Assembly (NCBI RefSeq): GCF_008386235.1
Contig: NZ_CP040671.1
Span: forward strand, 1,242,001-1,306,000
Source of the DNA: Thermosynechococcus sp. CL-1
GTDB lineage: Bacteria > Cyanobacteriota > Cyanobacteriia > Thermosynechococcales > Thermosynechococcaceae
DNA: 64,000 nt
Direction: 5' to 3'
Shown here piece after piece: positions 39,265 to 48,694 of this stretch. Every line of letters begins with the position of its first letter. Position 1 is the first letter of the stretch. Made by a program: the position numbers and the translations under genes. The notes under the pieces are model-generated. The model had not been told where the DNA came from. It ran no database searches and saw nothing but the letters and a program-made list of their open reading frames with translations.

Positions 39265-39969
39265 TCAGACGAGGCGGCGGCAAATTTCATCAAAGGTTGC
39301 GGCGGGATCCGCTGCTTGTAAAATCGGACGGCCAATCACAAGATAAGAGGCACCAGCAGCAAAGGCGGCATTGGGCGTCAGCGATCGCGCTTGATCCCCT
39401 GTGGCAGTACCAAGGGGGCGAATCCCCGGACAAATTCTCAAGAACTCCTCTCCGCAGCGTTGTTTTACCCGTGCCGCCTCCTGAGGAGAGCAGACAATGC
39501 CCGCCAGTCCCGCTTGATGGGCCAGATCAGCCATGCGTTCAACATAGGTGGCCGGATCAAGGGGAATCTGGAGTTCTTGCTGCAGGGTGTTTGCGTCAAT
39601 GCTGGTGAGCAAGGTCACCCCAATGAGTTGGGTGGCGCTTCCCCCTAGAGCCGCCTGCGCGCTTTTCAGACCCGCTAATCCCGTTGCCGCATGGATAGTC
39701 ACAAAGTCCACGCCATAGGGGGCGATCGCCCGGGCTGCGGCGGCCACCGTATTGGGAATATCGTGGAGCTTCAAATCGAGAAAGATACGCTTCCCCTGAT
39801 CCTTGAGGACATCGAGAATAATCGGCCCACTGGCACAAAAGAGTTCTAGCCCCACCTTCCAAAATTGCACTTGGGGCAGCGTATGAATAGTGGCGATCGC
39901 CACCTCCAAATTGGGCACATCCAAGGCCACAATAATTTTGCTGGCAACAGCCTCTTGAGAATTAAACAA
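39265..39969 (-). CDS. pyrF: Orotidine 5'-phosphate decarboxylase
   Basis: Last step of UMP synthesis. The catalytic FLDLKLHDIPNTV and the phosphate loop GIRP are present; the N-terminus IIVALDVP is standard. 234 residues. It lies upstream of, and opposite to, nothing of the pathway; pyrH is 5 kb away on the other strand. Confidence 0.95.
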   Translation of the reverse strand: MFNSQEAVASKIIVALDVPNLEVAIATIHTLPQVQFWKVGLELFCASGPIILDVLKDQGKRIFLDLKLHDIPNTVAAAARAIAPYGVDFVTIHAATGLAGLKSAQAALGGSATQLIGVTLLTSIDANTLQQELQIPLDPATYVERMADLAHQAGLAGIVCSPQEAARVKQRCGEEFLRICPGIRPLGTATGDQARSLTPNAAFAAGASYLVIGRPILQAADPAATFDEICRRLV

Positions 39970-39993
39970 GTCTCTTGGATCTCCTCAGACGAT

Positions 39994-40590
39994 TCACAGG
40001 GGACGGCGCACACAGCGCAACAACCACAGCGCCACAATAATACCCGTCAACTGAGCGGCAATCGTATTCACCTTCGCCTGAATCACAAAAATCTCCAACG
40101 GCTCAATCAAGACATTAGTGGCATAGACCGCCGCCCCTTGGGGAATCGACAGCACCTTGAGCAACAACATTCCCACATTCCACTCGGCGGCAGCCACCGT
40201 AAAAATCATGCCAGCAATATTTACCCAGAGACCAATATTCAAGCTGCGGATCACGTGCTCCTTGGTCGGGCGTTTTTCTGGGCGATCCAAGCGTCGTCCC
40301 AGTTGCGGATAGCGATAGCAGCAGTAAATACTCACGCCCAAAAACACTAGACCAATAATCGCCAGCACTAAGCCCAGTGTGGGACTATTCATGCCATTTT
40401 GCGGACGATTGATATTAAATTGACGACTAAAAACAACGATGATAATAATCAACAGCGAGACAAAGCCAAGGACGACCTGTGTCCAAAAGCCAATCCAGCC
40501 AAAGCGTTGCAGTTCACGGCCAAGACGGTGGAGAGGTTGGGTCGTACTGCGATGGGATGGTGGGGGGGCATTACCGGGAAGACGTTCCAT
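39994..40590 (-). CDS. DUF3611 family membrane protein
   Basis: 198 residues with four hydrophobic segments (about 32-55, 70-92, 118-138 and 175-193). The N-terminal RLGRELQRFGWIGFWTQ and GRRLDRPEKRPTKEHVIRSLNIGLWVN match the cyanobacterial and plastid DUF3611 family. Function unknown. It is close upstream of pyrF on the same strand, separated by about 25 bases. Confidence 0.85.
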   Translation of the reverse strand: MERLPGNAPPPSHRSTTQPLHRLGRELQRFGWIGFWTQVVLGFVSLLIIIIVVFSRQFNINRPQNGMNSPTLGLVLAIIGLVFLGVSIYCCYRYPQLGRRLDRPEKRPTKEHVIRSLNIGLWVNIAGMIFTVAAAEWNVGMLLLKVLSIPQGAAVYATNVLIEPLEIFVIQAKVNTIAAQLTGIIVALWLLRCVRRPL

Positions 40591-40620
40591 GGTCGGGTGA
40601 GGAAGAGGGCTTAGGCTTGA

Positions 40621-41457
40621 TCATAGCGAAGGGCCATGGGGTGCCGCCAAGTAGGAACACCAATCGCTCCAACTGCCCGCATAGAGCTTGGTTTGATGCA
40701 GGCCAGCGATCGCCAGCCCCAAAATATCCACACAGGCGGTTACCCCCGACCCGCAATAGACAATGATTTGCTCAGCCGCAGCCAAGGGCTGCCAGTGGGC
40801 TTGCAGTTCGGCAACCGATTTGAGTCGCCCCTGTGCATCGGAGATGGCCTGCCACGGATAATTCACTGCTCCGGGAATATGACCTGCCACGGGGTCAATC
40901 GGTTCAATTTCACCGCGATAGCGACGGGGTTCGCGGGCATCCACAATCACTGTCTGGGGGGCAGCTTGAGCAGCTATCACGGCAGCGCGATCCACTACCC
41001 ACTCCGGATGAGGATGGGGCTGGAAATTGCCCGGCCGAAGCGAGGGAACCTCAGTGGTTGTCGGATACCCAGCTTCGACATAGGCGCGATAGCCACCATC
41101 AAGCACCGCTGCGCGATCGTGCCCCAACCAGCGCAAAAGCCACCAGCAGCGAGCCGCATAGGCAAACCGTGAGTCATCGTAGGCCACCACTAGCGTCTCT
41201 GGAGTTACCCCGATCTCATTCAGCCGTGCTGCTAATTTCTCGGGATCAGGTAAGGGATGACGGCCGCCATGTTCTTGCCGAGGGCTGGAGAGATCCTGCT
41301 CTAGGTCGAGATAATAGGCACCCGGCAGGTGCCCTTGGGCATACTCCCGTTGCCCGCGCGTCGTGTCCATGAGGTCAAAGCGGCAGTCCACAATCACAAC
41401 CGTTGGATCTGCCAAATGCTCAGTCAACCAAGAGGCCGTTACGGCATAGGGGGGCAT
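40621..41457 (-). CDS. Sulfurtransferase, two-domain rhodanese
   Basis: Thiosulfate or 3-mercaptopyruvate sulfurtransferase. Two rhodanese domains; the C-terminal one carries the catalytic cysteine in VYCGSGVTACVDILG, and the SGVTA loop is closer to mercaptopyruvate sulfurtransferase (CGSGVTA) than to thiosulfate enzymes (CRxGx). 278 residues, cytoplasmic. It lies a few bases downstream of sqdB on the same strand, which supports a role in sulfur metabolism. Confidence 0.92.
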   Translation of the reverse strand: MPPYAVTASWLTEHLADPTVVIVDCRFDLMDTTRGQREYAQGHLPGAYYLDLEQDLSSPRQEHGGRHPLPDPEKLAARLNEIGVTPETLVVAYDDSRFAYAARCWWLLRWLGHDRAAVLDGGYRAYVEAGYPTTTEVPSLRPGNFQPHPHPEWVVDRAAVIAAQAAPQTVIVDAREPRRYRGEIEPIDPVAGHIPGAVNYPWQAISDAQGRLKSVAELQAHWQPLAAAEQIIVYCGSGVTACVDILGLAIAGLHQTKLYAGSWSDWCSYLAAPHGPSL

Positions 41458-41463
41458 AGGAGC

Positions 41464-42708
<1,245 letters not shown>

Positions 42709-43722
42709 TTAGAATTCGGGAGGAGAATCTAGGGCATTCGTTTCGCTTTCTGAGAAGATATGCAGTTTAACAATTTGTCCCGCTAATTCAATTTGCACCA
42801 TATCCCCAGAGAGAAAATCCAAGGCTTCTAATAGGGCCTGTAATTGCGGTGTGCTGGCACCCGATGCTTGGTAGAGGCGATCGCTCAAATGGCTGAGGCG
42901 CTGCCACGTGGTATAAAGCCGAGCAATGGTACTTTCCAGTTGCGCTGCCTGCTGGAGAAGATCGGCAACGGTTTGCAGTTGTTCAAGGCGCTGGGCTTCG
43001 ATCAGGACTTGTTCCAGATCCACAGGGTGGGCGTTGAGGGCTTGAATTTGGAGAGCGGCCTCCAGATAGCGGCTGAGTTGGCGAGCCGTCGCTGTGATTT
43101 CCTTAACCGTTTCCACACTGGGGTCGCTGGCCAGCTCTTGGGAGAGTTCCTGCTGCTGTTGGGGGGGGAGCTTTTCTAATTCTTTGACTAGAGGAGCGAT
43201 GTAGCGGGGGGCAAGGGTGCGATCGCTGGCCTTTTGGCGCACCACTGGCGGTAGGAGATCAGAGTGCAGAGCCGTCCATTCCGCTTGCAGTTGGCGCACT
43301 TCACGGTGGGTAATGCGATCGCCCGCTGCTGCGGCTTGGGTAATCAGGGCTTGCACCTCAGGATCCGCTGCGGCGGTTTCCAAAAAGGCGCGTTTACTAA
43401 AGCGAGCAATGGCTTCGGGGGGCAGGGGACGTTCCTTGAGCAATTCATCGGCGCGATCGGCCAACTGAATCAAATCATCGGCACGGCGTTTACTGATTTC
43501 GTGTTCCTGGAGCCACTGCTGAAAGCCTATCCCCCGTTCATCCCCTTGATGGCGATAGCGATCGCGCACGGCTCGCAAAATTTGTCCCCGCCAGATCTCC
43601 GTTTGCAGGTCAAAGCGTTCACACACCTGCCACGCTTGGCGTACCTGTTGGAGAAATTCCTCTTCCGAAAGGGGCGTATCCGCCGCCGGAATGGGCAAAA
43701 CAAAATCAGGCGTTGGCTCCAT
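42709..43722 (-). CDS. Helical protein of unknown function
   Basis: 337 residues, highly alpha-helical, no membrane segment. The N-terminal part contains a helix-turn-helix-like stretch FQQWLQEHEISKRRADDLIQLADRADELL. The middle and C-terminus contain coiled-coil heptads rich in Leu, Gln and Glu. I cannot assign a family with confidence. Codon use is normal; possibly a DNA-binding or structural protein. Confidence 0.6.
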   Translation of the reverse strand: MEPTPDFVLPIPAADTPLSEEEFLQQVRQAWQVCERFDLQTEIWRGQILRAVRDRYRHQGDERGIGFQQWLQEHEISKRRADDLIQLADRADELLKERPLPPEAIARFSKRAFLETAAADPEVQALITQAAAAGDRITHREVRQLQAEWTALHSDLLPPVVRQKASDRTLAPRYIAPLVKELEKLPPQQQQELSQELASDPSVETVKEITATARQLSRYLEAALQIQALNAHPVDLEQVLIEAQRLEQLQTVADLLQQAAQLESTIARLYTTWQRLSHLSDRLYQASGASTPQLQALLEALDFLSGDMVQIELAGQIVKLHIFSESETNALDSPPEF

Positions 43723-43756
43723 CGGTCGGAGAAAAGCACAGCTTCAGCAGTATAGC

Positions 43757-43941
43757 CTACCCCAAACAGTAAGGATAACCATCCCGTGCGGCAATATAGA
43801 CCTTGCCGTCCCAAACAACAGGTGAAATTCGCTGTCATCGGGAACCCGCGTTTGGGCTTCACGCTATTGGCGGAGGGTCAAACTGGCTACCAAGCCTGCA
43901 TTTCCCCAGAGGAGTAAGCGGTTGATTTGGCGACGTTTCAC
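43757..43941 (-). pseudogene. Remnant of an exported beta-propeller-like gene
   Basis: A GTG at 43941-43939 starts a signal-like stretch (VKRRQINRLLLWGNAGLVASL) that runs to a stop. In another frame the 3' end reads RISPVVWDGKVYIAARDGY and then YCLG before a TAG at 43757. The second part is the end of a PQQ/WD-like beta-propeller repeat. The likely reading is a secreted beta-propeller protein gene with its middle deleted and frameshifted. No other gene is apparent in this stretch. Confidence 0.45.
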
Positions 43942-44071
43942 TGACAGACCCTGTCCCAAGAATTGACCACGCTCAAAACCCTAGTAGAAGAACATTTCAC
44001 CGTGTACCCCATATGTTAGAAAGGGGCGTTGAATTGCTTAGGATTGAACTATCGCGTTGACGGGAACTCTG

Positions 44072-44659
44072 ATGACCACAGTATTGGAGCCAGCGGTCAC
44101 GTACCTCACTCCGGAAGCTTACTTAGCTCAAGAAGTGGTGGCAACGGAACGCCATGAGTATCGCCAAGGAGAACTTTACACTATGCCCGGGGGCAGCGTT
44201 AATCATAACGAGTTGGTTCGTTCCTTAACTGTTCTGTTGAGTTTGGCACTCAAGGGACAGCCCTACCGCGTCTTTGTCACAGATCAACGCCTTTGGATTC
44301 CGGAAACGCAGTCGTACTACTATCCTGATGTCATGGTGACGCCGAAGCCGGTGCCCTTGGTGGCGGGACGCAACGATGTGGTGATGCAGCCGATTTTCAT
44401 TGCTGAGGTTTTATCGCCTTCGACAGCGGATCGCGATCGCGGGACAAAATTTTTCGACTATCGCCAGATTCCAACCCTGCAAGAATATCTCCTGATTAGC
44501 CAAGATCGCCCCTGTGTTGAACAATATTTGCGGCAGGCTGAATATCAATGGCTGCTCACGATTTGGCAAGATATTACGCAGGAACTGCTACTGCCCTCGT
44601 TACAGACTTCCTTCAAACTCAGTGATCTCTATGCAGACGTTGAGTTAGGTGAGTCCTAA
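44072..44659 (+). CDS. Uma2 family endonuclease-like protein
   Basis: PD-(D/E)XK-fold protein of the Uma2/DUF820 family, very common in cyanobacteria. Acidic and basic residues of the active site are visible as ERHEYRQGELY, YYPDVMVT and IAEVLSPSTADRDRGTKFFDY. 195 residues from ATG 44072; the TTG at 44057 is an alternative. Members are usually orphans. The role is unknown; both nuclease and non-nuclease roles have been proposed. It lies between two gene remnants. Confidence 0.88.
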   Translation: MTTVLEPAVTYLTPEAYLAQEVVATERHEYRQGELYTMPGGSVNHNELVRSLTVLLSLALKGQPYRVFVTDQRLWIPETQSYYYPDVMVTPKPVPLVAGRNDVVMQPIFIAEVLSPSTADRDRGTKFFDYRQIPTLQEYLLISQDRPCVEQYLRQAEYQWLLTIWQDITQELLLPSLQTSFKLSDLYADVELGES

Positions 44660-44689
44660 AAAGAATTCCTTGACTGACCTGTGCCATGC

Positions 44690-44848
44690 CTTACCCATCT
44701 CACCAGCGTGGGCTATGGCGATATTACTGCCACAAGTCCTTTAGCGATGGCGATCGCCAATCTTGAGGCCATTTTTGGTCAAATGTATTCAGCAATTGTC
44801 ATGGCACGGCTGGTCAGTCAATATCTGAATAGTCCCAACCCCAACTAA
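44690..44848 (+). pseudogene. Remnant of a K+ channel (pore and last helix)
   Basis: An open 53-codon tail reads LTSVGYGDITATS, the classical TVGYGD-type K+ selectivity filter, followed by NLEAIFGQMYSAIVMARLV, the inner helix, and a TAA at 44846. No start or upstream transmembrane part is found. The family signature is clear despite the truncation. The functional RCK channel at 22951 lacks this filter, so this remnant is a separate lost gene. Confidence 0.75.
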
Positions 44849-44859
44849 GTCTTGCGCAA

Positions 44860-46542
44860 ATGTCGATGTCCCCTATCACTGCTGATGCCTCCCCCAACTT
44901 TGGTCTCATCATTGTCGAGGGAGAGGATGTGGTGCGCCTTGGCCTTTGGACAGGAATTCAGCAGCAGTTGGGGATTGAGCCGCTGGTCTTTCACGATGGC
45001 CATGGTCTGATCACCTATCTGGAAAACACGCCCCTCGATCAAGAACGCACGCCTTGGATTGTTCTCTGTGATGCCCAACTCACAGTGAATGATGCCACTA
45101 CCCCTTGGCTGTGGCAGTGGTTGAAGCAGCACTATCCTACCCTGCGGATAATTCTCACTGTCCGACCCGCTGCCCTTGAGTTAGTTTCCCTTGCCCAACA
45201 GGCGGGTGTCGAAGGCATTTACCATCGCAATACGGCGCTGAGTGATCTCTTGGCGGGAATTCTGGCCATTGCCCAAGGGGAAATCGTTCACACCGTCACG
45301 CCTCCAAAACCCCCCTTGAGTGTGCTCTTTCCCAATCCGTGGGATCGTTGGCGGTATCAGGTTCTGCAGCAGGGATTGGGGGAAATGGATGCGTGGTTAC
45401 AGGCTTTGGATCAGTACTTGGGGCGATCGCGCCTCTCTGCCCTCGAACGGCTGGTGTGTGAAGGTCGCCATCGGGAAATTCGTGCTGCCCGCTGGTTAGT
45501 CTCCCGTTTCTTGCCACACCCGAGTCAAGCCCCTCCTGCGCCAGTGGTGCCCCCCGTGCGTCCGCAGATTGAGATCATTTCCCAATTGGTGGATCGCTGC
45601 TTACAACGGATGCAGTCGGATCTCTTGAACCTAACGTCGCGGCCTTTGGAGTTAGAGGTGCTCACCCTACAACAGCGGCGGGAACTGCTCTATACCATCC
45701 TGCGGCAGTGGGATCTCCTCGTGCGCACTTTACAAGCAACACCACCCAGTATTGAATTTCTGCACCAGCGGGGTAGCTCCCTACTGCAAGACCTGTGGGA
45801 ACAGAGCCTGCGGGAGTTTTTTCGTCCCTATCGTTTTGCCCTCGGCAGTGACGCCGATCTGATTGAGCAATTGCTCACAGAAAGAGAAACTGTGGCCAGC
45901 GTTTATCTGAAGCCAATCCCCTTTGTGGCGGAGATGCTGGCTCATTTACTGGTGCAACAGCCCCTCGTGATTCATCAGCAGACCTATCGCTACGGCACCG
46001 CTGCCGCCTTGGAAATCCTCGATGCCCTCCTTGATCATTGGCTCCTCACTGTCGCCAATGGCATTGTCTATCCGCTGCTGAATCGGTGTTGCTATAGTGC
46101 AGTGATTCAACAGACATTTTTTCAGCCGCAATACACCTCAACGCGGGAAATGGAACGCTTTCGCAACGCTCTCTCTTGGCATTACCGCTGGCGGCGCTGG
46201 GTCAAGGAACCCCAAGATATCTTTGAAAGTCGTTTGGTCTTACTGCGGCTCACGGAGCGAGGAATTCAGGAACTAGCGCTGACCGTCCCCCGTCAACAGG
46301 AACTGATGCAACTCGAGGGGATTCCCTACGCTCTGACCTTGGCGCTGGAGGCGCGTGATGCTTTAGCCCCCCCAGTACGGGCAGTGGTGGCTTGGGTCGG
46401 CAAGGGAGTGGTGTATCTGCTGACGCAGGTGATTGGTCGCGGTTTGGGGCTGATTGGCCGCGGCATTTTGCAGGGAATTGGTCAATCCGTTGGCAGTGGC
46501 TGGAGTCGCTCTGAAGCCCAAAAAACCTCATCCAAACCTTGA
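44860..46542 (+). CDS. DUF3685 (Ycf55-related) protein with receiver-like N-terminus
   Basis: 560 residues. The N-terminal region (about 13-130) has a receiver-like alpha/beta order (LIIVEGEDVVRLGLW, then IVLCDAQLT with an Asp), though the acidic pair is weak. DUF3685 follows at about 300-490 (LLNLTSRPLELEVLTLQQRRELL and YRWRRWVKEPQDIF). Function unknown; conserved in cyanobacteria and some plastids as ycf55. The C-terminus is rich in glycine and hydrophobic residues and may contact membranes. Confidence 0.83.
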   Translation: MSMSPITADASPNFGLIIVEGEDVVRLGLWTGIQQQLGIEPLVFHDGHGLITYLENTPLDQERTPWIVLCDAQLTVNDATTPWLWQWLKQHYPTLRIILTVRPAALELVSLAQQAGVEGIYHRNTALSDLLAGILAIAQGEIVHTVTPPKPPLSVLFPNPWDRWRYQVLQQGLGEMDAWLQALDQYLGRSRLSALERLVCEGRHREIRAARWLVSRFLPHPSQAPPAPVVPPVRPQIEIISQLVDRCLQRMQSDLLNLTSRPLELEVLTLQQRRELLYTILRQWDLLVRTLQATPPSIEFLHQRGSSLLQDLWEQSLREFFRPYRFALGSDADLIEQLLTERETVASVYLKPIPFVAEMLAHLLVQQPLVIHQQTYRYGTAAALEILDALLDHWLLTVANGIVYPLLNRCCYSAVIQQTFFQPQYTSTREMERFRNALSWHYRWRRWVKEPQDIFESRLVLLRLTERGIQELALTVPRQQELMQLEGIPYALTLALEARDALAPPVRAVVAWVGKGVVYLLTQVIGRGLGLIGRGILQGIGQSVGSGWSRSEAQKTSSKP

Positions 46543-46554
46543 GCTGGCCTAATT

Positions 46555-46584
46555 CTTAAACGGCTCCTAACCTTGAGATAACCT
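46555..46584 (+). promoter_or_regulatory. Candidate Pho box upstream of the porin gene
   Basis: Three 8-base units, CTTAAACG, CCTAACCT and GATAACCT, are separated by 3-base spacers, with an 11-base period. The cyanobacterial Pho box consensus is CTTAACCT repeated with the same spacing, and the second and third units differ from it by one and two bases. A TAGAAT that could be the -10 element lies at 46605-46610. No binding has been shown. Confidence 0.5.
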
Positions 46585-46623
46585 TAAGCCAACGAACACG
46601 GTGTTAGAATCTGGCTGGTAAGT

Positions 46624-46651
46624 AACTATCTCTGCCCCTTGGGGGATAGTT
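46624..46651 (+). promoter_or_regulatory. Hairpin in the porin leader
   Basis: AACTATC and GATAGTT form 7-base arms around an inner CCCC-TT-GGGG stem. No poly-T tract follows within the next few bases, so it is not a standard terminator. It lies in the long leader (about 200 bases) between the candidate -10 and the porin ATG and may stabilise or regulate the mRNA. Confidence 0.5.
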
Positions 46652-46818
46652 TCTATGAGATGTGCTAAAGCCTCTGTAAGAAAGTCTGATAGCTCAGCTT
46701 GCTGGCAGATGAATAACTTTAGCGAGCATCTCAGTAGGATCAATAATTGAAGGAGAATTCTGTCTTAGGGACTCGTTCTTTAGGACAAGTTCATTGAGGA
46801 GTGAAGGAGTAAGACGTT

Positions 46819-48600
46819 ATGTCCCGCATTTTTCCGGGGTTGGTTTTGACCTCGCCTATTTTATTGTTGGGTGTGCTGGCAGGTGCAGCAACAGCCGCTG
46901 ATACCGCTTTGAGCAACTTCAGTAGCACTCAGTTTCAAACCCCTACTGCTGGTGCTGAATCCCTAACCACACTGCCCACCAGCACGACACTTGTTGCCCA
47001 AAATCGCCGCAGCAACCTCTCTGTGCCCTCAGTGGCCGAACTAGAAGTGGGGCGTGTCCCTACGACATCGAGCATGGGTCAAGTGACCTCTGTAAGCCAA
47101 CTCTCGGATGTGCGCCCTACAGACTGGGCCTATCAGGCCTTGGCCTCTCTTGTCGAGAAATACGGCTGTATTGCCGGTTATCCCGATGGCACCTTCCGTG
47201 GCAATCGTGCCGCTACTCGTTATGAAATGGCAGCCGCTTTGAATGCCTGCCTCGATGTAATTAGCGATCGCTTTGCCACCAAGGAAGACCTTGAAACCCT
47301 GCGCCGCCTGATGCAGGAATTTGCCAATGAACTCGCCGTCATCAAAGGCCGCGTCACCAACCTTGAAGGCCGCGTCGCCAACCTCGAAGCCACTCAATTT
47401 GCCACCCTCACTAAGCTCAACGCTACGGTTATCTTCAACGTCTCCGATATATTAACGAACGAGCGGGCACTACGTCCTGGTCTAGGTGGTGCGCAACCCG
47501 CAATTGATGATAACACTGTTGTTAACAACCGCGTTCGTCTCAACCTCGATACCAGCTTCTATGGCAAGGATCGCCTACGGTTGCGCTTGCAAGCAGCTAA
47601 TATTACTGGTTATGCCGCATTGATGGGCACCAATATGGGGCGCCTTGGCTATGATGGCACTAATAACAACCAATTTGAACTGCAAAAAGCCTTCTACAGC
47701 TTCCCAGTGACCCGTCGCGGTCAAATGATCCTAGATTTTGTGGGGGGTGAGTTCAACGACAATGTCAACAATTTCAACCCCTTCCTCCAATCCAGTGATA
47801 CGGGTGCCCTCTCTCGCTTTGGGCGTTATCATCCCATCTACCGCGCAGGAAGTGCTGCCAATGCTGCGGGTGTGACCTTTAAGTACGACCTCATCCAAAA
47901 TAAGGAACGGGGCACCGGCGTCACCCTCAATGTGGGCTACCTTGCACCCTTTGCCAACGACCCTGATCGAGTTGCGAACAATGGCCTCAATGGCTTCTTT
48001 GATGGTGCCTATGCTGCTTTGGCTCAGGTGGATGTGCGCCCCATGAAAAACCTCGCCTTGGGGGTGACCTACACCCACTCCTATGGCCTTGATCCCTTTG
48101 GGGGAACAGGTAGCTCTGGTTTCCGCTCAGCGGCAAACCCTTTGGGGAATGTAGGTAACAACGTGCCTAACCAAGCAGCGGATGCGGTGGGCTTCCAGTT
48201 TACCTATCGCCCGATCAAGCAGTTGAATGTTGCGGGCTGGGCAGGGTATGCCAATGTTTATGGTGTTCGAGGTGCTGCTCTAGCAGGTGGCCGCCGTGAA
48301 GCTGAAATTGTCAACTGGGCCATTACCTTTGCTTCCCCTGACCTCTGGCGGAAGGGAGATGTGCTGGGTCTTGTTTTTGGCCAGCCCCCGCAGCTCATTA
48401 GCATCACAAACGTTCCTCCTACCCTAGGCGACGGAAGTTACACGCGCTTCAACTCCTATCACCTAGAGGGCTTCTACCGCTTTGCGGTGAGTCGCAATAT
48501 CTCGATTACCCCTGGGGTGATTGCCATCTTCAACCCCAACAGCAACTCAAACAACGACCCCATCGTTGTTGGCGCTGTGCGGACAACCTTTAGCTTCTAA
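46819..48600 (+). CDS. SLH-OprB porin (iron-uptake/Som-type outer membrane porin)
   Basis: Major cyanobacterial outer-membrane protein. Signal peptide at residues 1-27, then one SLH domain (about 92-150; DWAYQALASLVEKYG and RYEMAAALNAC), a coiled coil (about 155-195; LEGRVANLEATQF) and an OprB-type beta-barrel to the C-terminal Phe (VVGAVRTTFSF). The SLH domain anchors the barrel to the peptidoglycan. 593 residues. Related porins are involved in iron or small-solute uptake. An AGTGAAGGAG ribosome-binding site precedes ATG 46819. Confidence 0.93.
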   Translation: MSRIFPGLVLTSPILLLGVLAGAATAADTALSNFSSTQFQTPTAGAESLTTLPTSTTLVAQNRRSNLSVPSVAELEVGRVPTTSSMGQVTSVSQLSDVRPTDWAYQALASLVEKYGCIAGYPDGTFRGNRAATRYEMAAALNACLDVISDRFATKEDLETLRRLMQEFANELAVIKGRVTNLEGRVANLEATQFATLTKLNATVIFNVSDILTNERALRPGLGGAQPAIDDNTVVNNRVRLNLDTSFYGKDRLRLRLQAANITGYAALMGTNMGRLGYDGTNNNQFELQKAFYSFPVTRRGQMILDFVGGEFNDNVNNFNPFLQSSDTGALSRFGRYHPIYRAGSAANAAGVTFKYDLIQNKERGTGVTLNVGYLAPFANDPDRVANNGLNGFFDGAYAALAQVDVRPMKNLALGVTYTHSYGLDPFGGTGSSGFRSAANPLGNVGNNVPNQAADAVGFQFTYRPIKQLNVAGWAGYANVYGVRGAALAGGRREAEIVNWAITFASPDLWRKGDVLGLVFGQPPQLISITNVPPTLGDGSYTRFNSYHLEGFYRFAVSRNISITPGVIAIFNPNSNSNNDPIVVGAVRTTFSF

Positions 48601-48617
48601 ATCCTCACCGACCTGTT

Positions 48618-48645
48618 TCCCCCTCCCTGTGAGGGGGATTTTTTT
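48618..48645 (+). terminator. Intrinsic terminator of the porin gene
   Basis: TCCCCCTC and GAGGGGGA make a perfect 8-base stem around CCTGT, directly followed by a run of seven T. Located 18 bases after the porin stop codon. Confidence 0.9.
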
Positions 48646-48694
48646 ATGTGGGGACGATAGAATAGGGGCGAGGCGTTGTCAATGGATTTGTGGG

